The notes: generated by a model not told the origin, from the letters alone. A stretch of DNA of 64,000 bases from Cristatella mucedo (GCA_009760855.2 WPIO01000039.1:2373501-2437500), one strand, 5' to 3'. Positions 45,501 through 57,169 are shown, counted from the first letter of the stretch. Numbers and translations are program-made.

Positions 45501-48500
45501 GCCGGGACGTCAGACTAAGCCTTTTTGGCGTACTGCTGGATGTTTTCAGTTGAGAGGGTGTCAATGCAGCATTCAGTCTGACTTAATAGATTGAGGCAGT
45601 TTGCTAAGTGTGCATAGTTAGTGCAGTTTGCTTTCACGGATGGCGAGTCACGCTCAACCAACTGCCTCGCATTGTAGATACTTCACTTGGCCTGACGACA
45701 CATTCCGGAAAATGGGGCTGAAGGGACCCAAGCCGCTACCGATATTCGGAAATACGATGTCTTTCTTCACAAGGGTAATACGCCACTTTTAAATGTTGCT
45801 CTTGTCATTGCTCGACAATTCGATGAGTGGTCCAAGAGTTAAGGCAAGCTTTCATGTGTGCCTAACCTCTATATCTTGCTACTGAGGCTATCTCAAGTGC
45901 TCAGAGTGTTATGTTGTTGTAGTCGGTTGCAGATGTCGACGTCGAGAATACTAGCCTCTACGGCAAAGTTCACGGGTATGTTGCTGCACATCACTTGAAA
46001 GTGATTGGTGTGACATTTGCTCCTCCCGGACAGTAGACTGAACTGACGGTCTTATCTGAGAGCTAAATGCAATTTTATGAACACAAGAAATTGATGCTCC
46101 CGACTAATGCGTGTTGAAGTGCTCGGTGCTGTGAATTGGCAAGTCGTTTTAAGGAACTCGTATTTACTTCAGGACATTCGGTGGAAGATCGCCAATCCTT
46201 GTTGCCGGCGATCCTAATCTGGTCAAGGAAATACTGATAAAAGAATTCAGTTGCTTTGTCAACCGAACACCAGTTAAGATTATACAACGGAGACCACTAG
46301 ACCGGATGTTGACAATCCTTAGTGACGATCACTGGAGGCACGTGCGATGCAGGCTGTCGCCAGTCTACAGCTCTGGTAAACTAAAGCAGGTTAGCATATT
46401 GTGAACATTGAATGTAGGCAGCTGGCTTATAACATCGTACATATTCGTTAGGCTATTAAGGCATTAGTGAAAAAACCTTCTACTTTTCTGCATCTTGGTA
46501 ATCGAGTGAAAGCAATGACCCGGCAGAGAACCAATTTTGTGCTGATTCCCAACTTTTGTCAGTCGTGAGAATGACTGCTGAGGTTCGTTGTTTATAGAAT
46601 ACTCCTGGCACTTTGAAAGGTGAAGGGGATGGCACAGCTCTGGCTAAAGTTAGGCTATGCAAATTTGTAGTCGGACTGTGCTGCATGATGCTTTATCCCG
46701 GTAATACACAGACAGGCTAGCTGAATTAGCAGAGATGACGTCATTGACCTTAAATATGTGTGCTGACATTGTCCCTGTTATCACTAACCTTTGTGACTTA
46801 ATTCCTTTAACACAAAGTAAAGTGCCGGAAAGAAATTTAGTTCTCTGACGGCACAATGCAAATGCATTTCTATTATTCTTATTTTGTAACTGTTTATAGG
46901 AGAATTGTTTGCTTCCCGTCCATGAGAAAATTATGTATCTTTTAAACCATGGTAGAAACCATCTGAAAGCAGATCCTGAACGCGCACATGGAAGTAACAC
47001 CGGCTTAGCAGCTCGTCAGGCCCATGAAACTTTAAGCAGGTGCATTGCTGTCATGCTGCCCGACATTCTTTAAGAAACGCTCTCTAAACCTGAATGCATC
47101 TCCTTGGAAGCCCAACAGCCAACCAAAATGAGCTACCGGTTTCAGTTAGTAAAGCTGATGTTCTATGTCAGTGTACTTGAATAGCTGTAGAAGCCGTGCC
47201 TACTTTAACAATCATCAAGTGTACTAAAGCCAGACTGCTCCTCATGACTTGGAGAATAGGAATATTGTGAGCTCTCTCACAGACCATGGAAGACATGCAA
47301 AGGCGTGTGTATGCGAGAAATTAAAAGGAGTGTCTATTAATAATCTTGCGAGTTGTACTTCGACTTTGATGCTGTATAGTGAGTCATTCCTATGATAGCC
47401 AAAGTGATGTTTAGCAGTCGATGAAAGAAAGCGATGCATGAATGTAGGGGGAGCTGCTTGGCCACCGGCTTAAGACCACTGACATTTATTAAATCCAGTG
47501 TGTAAGCCATGACTAATGTTGGCACTGTAATACAATTTTGCATTCAAAAATAGTTTTCACTTATTTTCATCCTAATGCACAAGCTTTTACATGCAGTGCC
47601 CTCCACTTGATCTGGAGCTAACACAATATCACTCTCTTTAATTGAAAGTAGTAGCATTACTGCGAGTTTTGAGATTATGTATGTAAGTTCAATGAGTATC
47701 GCCTTTCATTCAGATGCTGTCTATGATTAACAACTGTGTCAACAATCTGGCATCATTCATTGACAAGCAGACAACGGAAACCGTCTGCACAAAAACGTAA
47801 GGCGTATACAACAGCAAAATCTGCTGTAAGATCGCATTTTTCTAGCTGTGAGACTGCTGCAGCTGATACCAAATCATCGTTTTGCTAGTAGTCAGGTTAC
47901 AATTTAGATTTGTAGATATTAATAAGTTGTATTAATTTATGGAAAAGATCAGTTACCTTGCTACTATCTTGCTACTTCTTTGTCTAGTGTTCTTTCTGGC
48001 TTCACCATGGATGTCATAGCAGCTACAGCATTCGGTCTGGACACCAGATCTCTTGACGAACCTGACAGCATTTTTTTGAAGAATGCCAAAGAATTTACGT
48101 CGTTTGGGAGCAAAATAAGTCCTAAACGAATGATTGCTATATTGGCTTCAAGTAAGTTCGATGGGGCACTAAGTCTTTTAGTTTTATTTCTCAGAACCTT
48201 GTGTGTCGCTGCTGCTAAATAATACTGTGCTTTCAGTGATTTCTGAGAGGCTCGGGACAGCACTGGCGAGTCTGGGTATCAGTATTATCGATGCAGGCTC
48301 TGTCAGATACATGGAGCAAGTTGTGAGGAATACTTTGAACAGCAGAAGTGCCAGTGAGGTATGCTTCCGGCAGGCAGGCATAGTCTTCTGAGCATCTACC
48401 ATCTGCCACCCATTCAGCTTTACCCTCTTATGGTAACTTTCTGTAACTTAAGCACACATGCACACACTCTCTCTCTCTCTATCACACACACACACACACA

Positions 48501-48613
48501 CTCATGCATGCAAGCACATGTATGCTTGCACACACAACATGTGCGCGCACACACACACTTGCACAGGCACACACTTGCACAGACACACACATGTATGTTT
48601 GTGTCTGTGACAC

Positions 48614-48650
<37 letters not shown>

Positions 48651-51600
48651 AATACACACACACACACACACATATATACATATATATATATATATATATG
48701 CCATGCTTGGGCAGCCCAACCTGCACAAGGCAGGGTCAGCAACGGCCTGGCCATGGACAGATTTGCCACACAGTCACTTTTTGACCAAGGATCTTGGCCT
48801 GTCATTCCGGGCTTGGCGGTTCGTGCACTGAGTGAGCCTGGACATGATTCCAGTGGCTGTTGCCAGTTGTTAGTCGGGCATACCCTGTGAGTGTTTCCAG
48901 CTGCTGCCCATGCCGCACGGAGGCAGAGACCGTTTGCCATGTGCTGTGTTACTGTCAGCCGATGCTACATGCAATTATGGCCCGACACAACCTGGTTTCT
49001 GGGCCGCCTAATCGGAGCTCTTCCAGCCACTGCCCTCAACTACATGTCGGCAGGCCGCGCCCTCCTTCTTGCCGGTGGTCTGGCTCTCAAGCCGGTCCTG
49101 GTCATTGACAACGGCACTGATTTAGTAACGGTTGAGTTGACAGTGCCCTTAGAAAGCAGCAAAGACTCTCTGATTGCGGCGGCCCGGAACAAGACCGATA
49201 AATATGCAGCCATTGCCAGGTCTTTCCTAACCACTGGCTACCGGTCGGCAGTGGTGAGGCCCATCGTGGTCAGGGCTGTGGGCAGCTGGTGGCCAAAGAA
49301 CGAAGCTTGCCTTGCCGAAGTCGGCATGCCACACTCGGAAAGGACGGCTTTAAGGCTGCACTGCGTCTCCGACGCCGTTACCGTATTGGAAGCCGTGTGG
49401 TCCCTGTTCCTGAACCTTGAAGCCTGGGTAGCAGGCTCAACCCCGGCAGGACAGGGCACTGCTGGCTGATGTATACATACTAGTTAACAAAATCTCGGTA
49501 ATATATATATATATATGCTATATATGTGCTATATAGATATGATATATATATATATATATGTATATATACCAGTAGATAAATCCTGGTAAGGAAGCTTCTT
49601 TCCTTTTTGGCACCGATAGTAGCATTTTCGGATCAGTTAGTCTACAAAAAATGCACTGTTATTCAGCCATTTGTAATTAGGATTCTTTATACCTTAAAAG
49701 AAATAGAGTGTGTTTTGTATTTTTATGCGCCTTCGTATTGTTGATGATCAATTCATTGTGATGTCCACCCATTGGCATATACTAGCTTCACTTGTGGTGC
49801 TATCCTGTGTGCGCATATCAAGTGAACCCTTAGATTAGGATGAGTTAGGATTCCAACAGGGGCGTTTGCCCATATGAAGAGTGGGATTTTGGCTTATTTT
49901 TTGCTCTATGCATTTTCTCTATATAAAGACAGCTAGTTGACAATTTACTTAGAAACTGCCAAATAAATCGTATCAGTTATAATTTTTTTGAAAATTGCAC
50001 ACGGAAGTCTGTCAGCTCAGCTCAGAGTGTACAGGAAAAATTATATACTAGCATGAAGCGATCTATTAGCCTTTTGCTTTTTAGTGATGTACTTGGTGAG
50101 CTATCAATACCCCTTTAGAAATGTAATTTTTATTTCAGGGCTTATAGCCATCGCTTTTAGCAAATGCTTATGCACTTGAGTGCATGATATTGTGGGTTCG
50201 CAAGAGAAAATGAATCTTATATTCACAGTGCAGACAAAACTTCATTCGTCTATGCCAAGATGAGCTGGTTGATATCATGCAAGTCAGTCAAGACTCAATC
50301 AAAAAGACATCCGATGGAGTTGCATGGACAACTAAAGGTAAAGTTACTGTTGGAAGTGGATTTGGCGAAAGACCAACTGAAAATGTACCATTGTATTGCT
50401 CTTGCTTAATTGCAGATCTCTAGCGATGCGGTATATTACCAGCTTTCAGAAAACTTGGTACCTGATTTTTTATGCAGGCCTCACTGAACAAGAAATCATC
50501 TCCAATTCCATAGTATTCCTACTTGGTGGCCACGACACTGTTTCAACCTTCCTTAGTTTCTTCTGCTATGCCATGGCAACGAATCCCGAAGCTCAGAAGA
50601 AAGCATACGAGGAAATCGTGCAACAGATTGGGCAAGGCGATGTGACCTACGAGAAGCTAAAGGATCTTGGTTACCTAGACATGTGCATGGACGAGACACT
50701 CAGGATGTATCCTCCGGCTCTTAGGTCAGGGGACACTACTCGTGTAGTGGAGCCACTTATTTTATTTGTGATTCTGTACCTCTTTTATATTGTATTATGT
50801 GTATCTCTTGGTGGTAGGCACAGCTACGTATCCTGAACACTAGGGGTCCATTTAGCCGTCGCTAGATATGCTCTCATTTTCGAGTTTGTGTGTGTGTGCG
50901 CGCATGTGTGTGTGTGTTTGGGGGCGTGTGTGCGCGCGCGCGTGTGTGTGTGTGGGGGGGGGCGTATGTGTGTGTACTTGCGGGTCCGTTTGTGTGTGAA
51001 TGTGCGATAAGTGTGTGTGTGTGTGTCTGCGTGTTTGCGTGGTACATTTCCCGAGAGTTAAATGTGTCTCGAGGACGGTTTGTGGAGCACAAATGAATCA
51101 CCAGGATCTCATGCAAAATCGATCAAAGACTGGACTGGAGCTGATATCTGAGCACCGTCGATTACCATATGGAGAAATATTGAATGTAATCTCATTGAAA
51201 ACAAACTAAATCGAGTAAACGTCTCTTAACTTCTTATTTGTTAGTTCAACATGACCGTAGGAATGGGAGGGCAACCATCGAATCAGATGCAAGGGCCGTC
51301 ACTGAACCTATTAAGTTCCAGTCAGTGCAATGTCATTGCTTACCACCGATTGTATATTGTAGCCCCTGAAAATCATGCAACGCTCAGATCACTGCACGTA
51401 TGCATGTTTGCCCGTAGGCCTACCAAAGCAATAGGACTAGGATAGTGTATGTGAGTTTTGTTTGTGCAAGTTTTGTGGAGATGCCCTTTGACAAACAGGG
51501 ATGTTTAAATTAATGTACAGCGATGACCCGACTGCGAAAAGAAAAGATGCTGATGCTATTGCAGCAGCGCTGTTATTTACAGAGGAACCCAAGCGTTGAG

Positions 51601-53291
51601 GGCCCTGTGGTCCAGAGGTAGAGCTTTGGCTTGTATTCATTATTCAACCAAATGCCATCGAAGCTGCTTTAGCAAAGGAGACTCACAGCCATATTTCATG
51701 GTGGTAAAAACCAGTCTAGCAGGGCCACACCACTGACTTCCTGTTGAGGCTGGATGCCTATGTACTCCAGTTGTGCTTGCAGTGAATTACACAAGTGATA
51801 TCCTTAGCAACCCTGTGACGCATACAGTCGAAAATGGTCACATCACAACTCCACCGTTTAAAAGCAAAACATCCATATCAAGCGCTCTGCTAATATTTTT
51901 CGGTTCTAAGCTAGTTATGTTATGATTCCTAATTGTGTAGATACCAAGCTGGTATCCGGTATTTTTCTTTCGATTTATTTGCAATTTTGTGTTAGCAAAT
52001 CTTTAATTAGCATGGTTTTCGGGTGACAGCTTGCAGCCATGTCATATACCGACGATGGTATCTTTACAAGTTCCAGCATGCACTTTTCAAGTTTTCGTAG
52101 ACAGAGGTATTCTAGTTAGAGATATTCACTAATCAAATTATACACAAAAATACAGTTCATCCTGCTGCAGCTTAATTGACTGTTCTGAATAGAAGTTTTG
52201 AGATGGCTGTCCATCTCTGAGCTGAGAGTGTAAAAGACCACACGTTCAGAACGATAAGTAAGCTAGCCAAGATGCAGCATGTATGCATTAGTCACCTGCA
52301 AATGAACTCTCAAACAGCTGTTGTGAGCTGAGCACTAGGTGAGGTTACTTTGTAATCTACATGAGCTTGTCAGATGCTACTACACCTTTCTCATGCAAGT
52401 TGGGAAGGTATGCATACCCAGTGCTTAGGCTTGGAGTTGAAATTAATTATCCCGCGAAACATTTTGGCGCAGCAGTTGCCTCTGCAACGTCAGAGCTACA
52501 TTATAATCTTTTGCAGGCTTGACAGGATGTGCAATACAACTACTATAATTGGAGGACTACGTATAACTAAAGGCATGTCGGTCAGCATTCCGGTATATGC
52601 TATCCATTACAATTCTGATTACTGGGAGGATCCCCAAACATTTAAACCTGAAAGGTAGAGTTGTTCTACAAGTGAATAGTTGATAAGAGCGAGTTTTATG
52701 TCAACTTGTGAGCTTTTGCGGCCATATTTTTGGCCTATTCAAACATTGGTGTAGCCATCTCTGTCTTCGTTGCTGTACATGTTGGGGAGGGGGTTCATTG
52801 CAGATTTTTGCCAGACGCTAAGGCTCAGCTACATCCGTGTGCATACTTGCCATTCGGTGCTGGTCCCAGAAACTGCATTGGAATGAGGCTAGCACTTTTG
52901 GAGGCGAAAGCGGCTCTGGCCAGGCTGCTGTTGAAGTACGAAGTTTGCCCATGCAGCGACACGCCGGTAGGTAGCTAGCTAACTAGCATCCCGTTTGTGA
53001 CAGGAGACTTACACTCCTGGCTTTATTTAGACTCTCTGAAGCACATGGACAAAATTATCCTTATCTTTAAAAGCACGTGAACAAGGCTGCCCTTATCTTT
53101 AAGGATAGCCATAATTTCTTTACAGCTCGTTGGTGGCTTCTGTTTACTTGTAGGAGCCGCCTCTGAAACTAGGCGTCAGCATTGCCATACTGACACCTGC
53201 CAAGCCAATCGTACTGTCCTTTCGAAGGAGGCAAGCCCTCTCGGATGAATCGATTGGACTCGCCACTGGTCGGGCGGCCAAGTTAAATTAG
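42447..53291 (+). CDS. Cytochrome P450 copy B, CYP3/CYP5-like, 12 exons, intact
   Basis: Tandem paralogue of copy A and again a membrane-bound heme monooxygenase. Exons: 42447-42520, 45678-45774, 45923-45975, 46173-46389, 47714-47796, 47988-48151, 48237-48358, 50229-50337, 50478-50724, 52517-52654, 52804-52966, 53154-53291. They total 1605 bp, 534 residues, with every intron in the same position and phase as copy A. Motifs: WRHVR (129-133), I helix GGHDTV (323-328), ETLR (379-382), PER/RF around 433-436, and heme loop [10 protein letters not shown] with Cys459. Compared with A it has Gly for Ala and His for Tyr in the I helix, and a longer Arg-rich C-terminal tail. The gene is half the length of copy A because its introns carry fewer transposons. 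An AATAAA lies about 176 bp after the stop. The substrate is unknown. Confidence 0.93.
42521..44689. other. Intron 1 of P450-B, unassigned part
   Basis: No exon or repeat family recognised. A short inverted stretch CATCCTTGGCTTGCACCAAGGATG occurs near 42940-42963 and could form a hairpin. Confidence 0.4.
44690..45340 (-). mobile_element. LINE tail and diverged antisense LINE
   Basis: 44695-44775 looks like a diverged + strand LINE-A tail with ATT repeats. 44780-45340 resembles antisense reverse-transcriptase-coding text (TTAGCCAATTTTGAGG, GGTTTTATGTTGGTTAAGCT). Decayed, so assignments are tentative. Confidence 0.45.
45678..45774 (+). CDS. P450-B exon 2 (hinge)
   Basis: This 97-bp exon (TAG acceptor, GTAATA donor) encodes [20 protein letters not shown], then [10 protein letters not shown]. 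It is the proline hinge after the anchor. Confidence 0.92.
45923..45975 (+). CDS. P450-B exon 3
   Basis: This 53-bp exon encodes [18 protein letters not shown]. Acceptor TAG, donor GTATGT. Same length and phase as in copy A. Confidence 0.9.
46173..46389 (+). CDS. P450-B exon 4 (helix C, WxxxR)
   Basis: This 217-bp exon encodes [18 protein letters not shown] and [20 protein letters not shown]. Trp129 and Arg133 are kept. The donor is GTTAGC. Confidence 0.94.
46750..46885 (+). mobile_element. LINE-A tail fragment
   Basis: TGCTGACATTGTCCCTGTTA, CACTAACC, AGTAAAGTGCCGGAAAGAAA and TAGTTCTCTGACGGCAC follow the LINE-A 3' end order. In intron 4 of P450-B. Confidence 0.65.
47714..47796 (+). CDS. P450-B exon 5
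   Basis: This 83-bp exon encodes [20 protein letters not shown] and a short linker. CAG acceptor, GTAAGG donor. Confidence 0.88.
47988..48151 (+). CDS. P450-B exon 6
   Basis: This 164-bp exon encodes [20 protein letters not shown], then [19 protein letters not shown] acceptor, GTAAGT donor. Confidence 0.93.
48237..48358 (+). CDS. P450-B exon 7
   Basis: This 122-bp exon encodes [20 protein letters not shown] and [14 protein letters not shown]. It is one codon shorter than in copy A, and the frame is kept. The donor is GTATGC. A microsatellite tract starts about 100 bp into the next intron. Confidence 0.9.
48455..48702. repeat. Compound (CT)n-(CA)n-(CG/CA)n-(TA)n microsatellite
   Basis: About 250 bp of CA-rich repeats with CT, GCGC and a final TA run, in intron 7 of P450-B. 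Confidence 0.95.
48715..49470 (+). mobile_element. REL-endonuclease non-LTR retrotransposon, C-terminal fragment
   Basis: A start in one frame ([17 protein letters not shown]) is followed by [20 protein letters not shown] with the C..C...H...C knuckle, then in a 192-codon frame (48891-49469) [40 protein letters not shown] and [15 protein letters not shown]. The pattern matches the restriction-like endonuclease end of R2/NeSL/HERO-type elements; the PD is here PV. Better preserved than the 25225 copy. Confidence 0.8.
49498..49570. repeat. (TA)n tract
   Basis: ATATAT runs with GCTATATATGTGC and GATATG interruptions, just after the REL fragment. Confidence 0.9.
49575..50228. other. Intron 7 of P450-B, unassigned part
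   Basis: AT-rich, nothing recognised. Confidence 0.4.
50229..50337 (+). CDS. P450-B exon 8
   Basis: This 109-bp exon encodes [20 protein letters not shown] and a linker ending VAWTTK. CAG acceptor, GTAAAG donor. Confidence 0.9.
50478..50724 (+). CDS. P450-B exon 9 (I helix and ExxR)
   Basis: This 247-bp exon encodes the I helix [13 protein letters not shown] and the K helix [12 protein letters not shown]. Asp326-Thr327 and Glu379/Arg382 are present. The donor is GTCAGG. Confidence 0.96.
50885..51035. repeat. (GT)n-rich microsatellite
   Basis: GT runs with CGCG and a G8 run. In intron 9 of P450-B, about 160 bp after exon 9. Confidence 0.92.
51602..51655 (+). repeat. tRNA-like 5' half, possible SINE head
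   Basis: GCCCTGTGGTCCAGAGGTAG followed by AGCTTTGGCTTG resembles a tRNA 5' half with box A. No good box B follows at the right distance, so it is a fragment at best. In intron 9 of P450-B. Confidence 0.3.
51720..52516. other. Intron 9 of P450-B, unassigned part
   Basis: No repeat or exon recognised. Confidence 0.4.
52517..52654 (+). CDS. P450-B exon 10
   Basis: This 138-bp exon encodes [20 protein letters not shown], then [17 protein letters not shown] and the start of PER. The donor is GTAGAG, and reading on into the intron meets a stop at once. Confidence 0.93.
52804..52966 (+). CDS. P450-B exon 11 (heme loop)
   Basis: This 163-bp exon encodes [20 protein letters not shown], then [15 protein letters not shown]. 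Cys459 is the heme ligand. The donor is GTAGGT. Confidence 0.96.
53154..53291 (+). CDS. P450-B exon 12 (C terminus)
   Basis: This 138-bp exon encodes [20 protein letters not shown], then an Arg-rich stretch (FRRRQ) and a tail ending AAKLN before TAG. The tail is longer than in copy A. Confidence 0.92.
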   Translation, partial: EPPLKLGVSIAILTPAKPIVLSFRRRQALSDESIGLATGRAAKLN

Positions 53292-53466
53292 CTGGTCACC
53301 TAATTTCAGCAGCACCCTACAGCTGCTGCTGAGGCACTTTGGCATTATCCCTTTGCACACAGTGGCTGAGACAAAATGCATTTGGGATGACGGTGGACAT
53401 CGTAATGGAAAACCCTTGAGCTCGGTAAAATTTGATCATATAAATTTTTGAAGGAAAACTTTGCTT

Positions 53467-53472
53467 AATAAA
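53467..53472 (+). terminator. Candidate polyadenylation signal of P450-B
   Basis: The first AATAAA after the copy B stop lies about 176 bp downstream, a usual 3' UTR length. No equally clear AATAAA follows copy A at this distance; only AATAAG and AATATA variants are seen there. Confidence 0.5.
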
Positions 53473-53479
53473 TAAGAGG

Positions 53480-56400
53480 AAATCTTTGCACTCTCTTGCT
53501 AGATAATGTATTTGCACAGAGCTGCTGAAGCCAAGCTACAGCAAGGCAGTTTATGCTGCTCATGAAACATGTGGAGCCAGCTGTGTCTGCCTAGTTCCCA
53601 AATATTTAATGATAGAAACACTGGCACAGTGCCCCAAATGTAATTAAACCTCTTTCTATGCACTTTTCAACTATATGCATGATGGACAATGAGCTGCTAA
53701 GTGATTCGTGACTGTATGCACGATGTCAGCATGTGCATACGATTACCAGACCATTCATGTGGACTGATCAAATGCTGTAAGCAACTTGTATGGTTTACGA
53801 TTATGTTTCATGCCGTGAAGTCAGAGGTTGTCATAGTGTCAGTAGGTAGCTAAATCCAGGCTTTGATATCATTGGAACTGACTGTACAACGTTTTCAGTA
53901 GACTCCTAAGCTTGCTACACGTCTCTACGAACTCTTCAGTGGCCATCCAACTGGTTTGGCCGCCCAGCTGGGGCAAGGTCAGCCTAGCTGGCTCAACGAG
54001 TGAGTTGGTTACCCAGTAGGTTTACAGAAGGAGTGCTGTCAGACCCGATCGCATGCTGACACGTAGCGACCCTAATCCATTGTGCGGCAGTGAGAAATGC
54101 ACTTTCTCTATGCGGCTGTTTCTGGTCGTGAGGACTAATCACCGTAGGACCTTTCAGAGCTCAAGCAGATTTATTATTCTGCTCATAGTGCAAGGCTAAC
54201 ATGCCTTACTCTATTTTGCAGTTTTGAAATGCTAACTCCTTGTATATCTCCTGGCACCACACCTACCTTTTCCCAAGACTCTCATAGCATAACTATATCG
54301 TCAACCAACCTTAATTTCGTAGAAGACCATCTTAAAATGCCTATGAGCCTAAGGATAGGAATTCTCCAAGGAATATTATCAACACTGACAGAATTTAAAG
54401 CAAGGCTAAAAATGCCCATAGTTTAGAAGCGTCGGATTCCTACTGTACAGGAACTGGCGCTTAATTGTGAGCCAACGTTGTATTAGTTAGTGTGGCTCCA
54501 TAATCGACATGCATCGTTTTAAGCGCTACTTGTGCTACATGCATTACACGAGCAATATTATCAGAACGGTGTCATGCACAATCAGTGCAACTGCGGCATT
54601 AGTATTGGTATCGATACGGTATTGTGACTGTGGCTGTCTACTTCGGAAAGCTTTCAGGCCATAAATTTAAATAACAGCAAGTGGACATCAAGTTTAGTAC
54701 GAAGGTTTTACATTTCTAGGCTGCCGTACTTGTAATTTCTACCTTCGAACTTACATCTACTTCAAATCCCACAAAATAATAATAATTGCTCCAAAAGTCG
54801 AGAGCAACAGGCAGGTAAAAAAAGGACAGTAGAGTAAGTGCACGACTGCATTCGTATTTTACAAAAGCATCATTAAGCTCTGACGTCTATTGAAATGAAC
54901 GGCTTCATAGATGCGTATTGATTAAGATTGAAGGCCTTACCAAATCTGCCTCTATTTTTGCCTTGGGATAACAGGTAATAGCTTGATGCATCTCAGAAGC
55001 TTCACTGCAGTTACCGACTACCTCCAACCCCAACCGCAGTAGCTAACTGCTGCCACTGCAAGTTATCGCCGAAAGACGTCAAGTTGTCATCCAAGAAATA
55101 CCCAACGCACATAAGAAACCATAAAATGTAGGGGTGCTATGGTTAATTGTTAATTAACTTGCGGTTTCAAGCGGCCATCATACTTTCAGCTTAAAAAGGT
55201 GGAAATGCATGACCTAGGAACAGTACACTAACTAAAGGGTTACGAGGCACATGTCTCCGAGTACAGGATAAGGGGGGCGCAAAAATGGGTGCCTGTTTCT
55301 GAAGGGTCATCTTCCTGCGTAGTTCGTCCACGGGCACACAATATCCCTAGAGAGCCACCGCCTAGGAAACCACAAGTGAGCCACGAGAAACCAGAGCACC
55401 TAATAGCACACTAGTGAAGAAAGTCTGAATAATAAAGCCAACAGCTAGCCACGATTTGAAAAGCTTGGAGATCCCTAAAAGGCTGGCAATCGAGCCACTT
55501 CAATGCATCTGACGTGGCTTGAGGCATCTTAAGACAACTTTGTGTGGTTGACTGGTTTAGATCTCTACTGATAACCTTTATTAAATGTCCATCCAGAACG
55601 ATCACTCTTTGCATTACCTTAATTTTAAAATCAGCGTGGGCCTGCTTATTCTACCTACGGTTTGGAAGTTAGCGAATGCTTTAAAAACGAACAAATATTT
55701 CCGTGATAGCAGGAAACATATAGTGTTACTAACGACATTTACAGAAATGTGAGGGAAGTGATCATGAATGAATGAGGCTTGTGTACCTTTTGCATCAGGA
55801 ATATAGAGCAAGATTAGCATGTAAACTATCGTAGACGTCCAAACTACGTCTAAGATCTCACTAGAAAGTGCTTCCATAACACATTAGGAAGCATCTAAAA
55901 GTTTTTTCGGATTGAATGTCTCAGATTTTCAATATTTCTAGCAGAAAAATCACTGTTCGTTTACATGGCTATCGTAAATAAAGACTGTCTAATTAATTTC
56001 TGTGGCTGCAGAACAGGAAAACTTTTCTCACCTGTGTCTGAACTATTTGTTTCATTTCGTAGAGGTCAGCCCCGTCAAGATAAAGAGCTCCAATAATGAT
56101 AGCTTATGGTACCCTAAGCCTAAAATAAAAAAATTTACTTTGATATTCACGTAAAAGCTCACCCCGGATTCGTTTGGCTTATTTGCCAATTAAAGAAGTC
56201 TGTGCCAATAGTATCCAGCAACATTATTGTAATTGATCATGCGTTGTGTTTTGATAAATACCTCAAAATAGAACGCTGGTATCTGATCCAGCTTACGTAT
56301 TCGACGGTAAACTTCATTGAATAGCCGGAAAGATCGTGCAATTTATTTAAAATTTTTCAGTTAATGGTGGCGATTCCGAAAGTTTACACACTTTTGGCAG

Positions 56401-57165
56401 TACTAAGGAACCATTAATAATTTTCAAAGACTCAATACCAATGATATATAAAATTATAAGTAAGAATAAGAAAATTAAATAGCCAAACACGCAGTCATGT
56501 GAATGTGCAATGCTGACACATTTCCGAGTTGTAAATTAACAGTAACCAAAGAAAAATTTCTATTTAGGCATTCTGATTACGCTGGAAATGATGCGGGTTA
56601 ACCGAGTTGGGATACTGTCTACTAGGTGCGAGCTGCGAAAAATGCTGCAGGCTCTAAAGTCCGGTATGTTAGTAAAAAATTAGTCTCCTTACCTGATGGA
56701 AATGTATAATTAATCGATTGTAGGACAATACCCCTTTTGGTTTCCAATGACTCCTATCTAATTTTTCATATTAAATTCACAAACTCATCACCTAACCATA
56801 AAGAAGTGAGCGAAGTAATGTTTTGCTTAAACGCGTGTATTGTGCTTACTGCAACGAAAATTATATTGATTGCAGCTTAATAGCAATGCCATTGGTGTCT
56901 TTAAAACGAAGGTTAGCAGTTACGATCAAGCCATCACTCTCAAAATGAGCAAATGATCTTCTGGTGAGTCTAGCGTTGATTAAACTGATTACTGGTATGG
57001 GATATACTTTAGGTCATAGATAAGTATCGATGCCAGCGCTTCCATAGAGATCACTTCTTACATTGCGTACAAGCGTTAGCTATTGCTGCAATATGGTGGC
57101 TGATCTTGCATGACGACGATTTCCTTCCCGTAATATGGACCAAAGGGACTAAAAAAATCACTATT
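53480..57165. other. Intergenic, no gene recognised
   Basis: AT-rich with short frames on both strands only. Other exons of the relic copy D were looked for by motif and not found. Confidence 0.4.
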
Positions 57166-57169
57166 GGAG

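Noticed and set aside
48361-48940. Frames of 74-156 codons on both strands
   Set aside because: Mostly microsatellite translation; the only real coding text in the area is the REL-endonuclease fragment after 48715.
50396-50836. A single long frame covering P450-B exon 9
   Set aside because: Its first 27 codons are intron upstream of the CAG acceptor and its end reads through the donor; the exon is 50478-50724.
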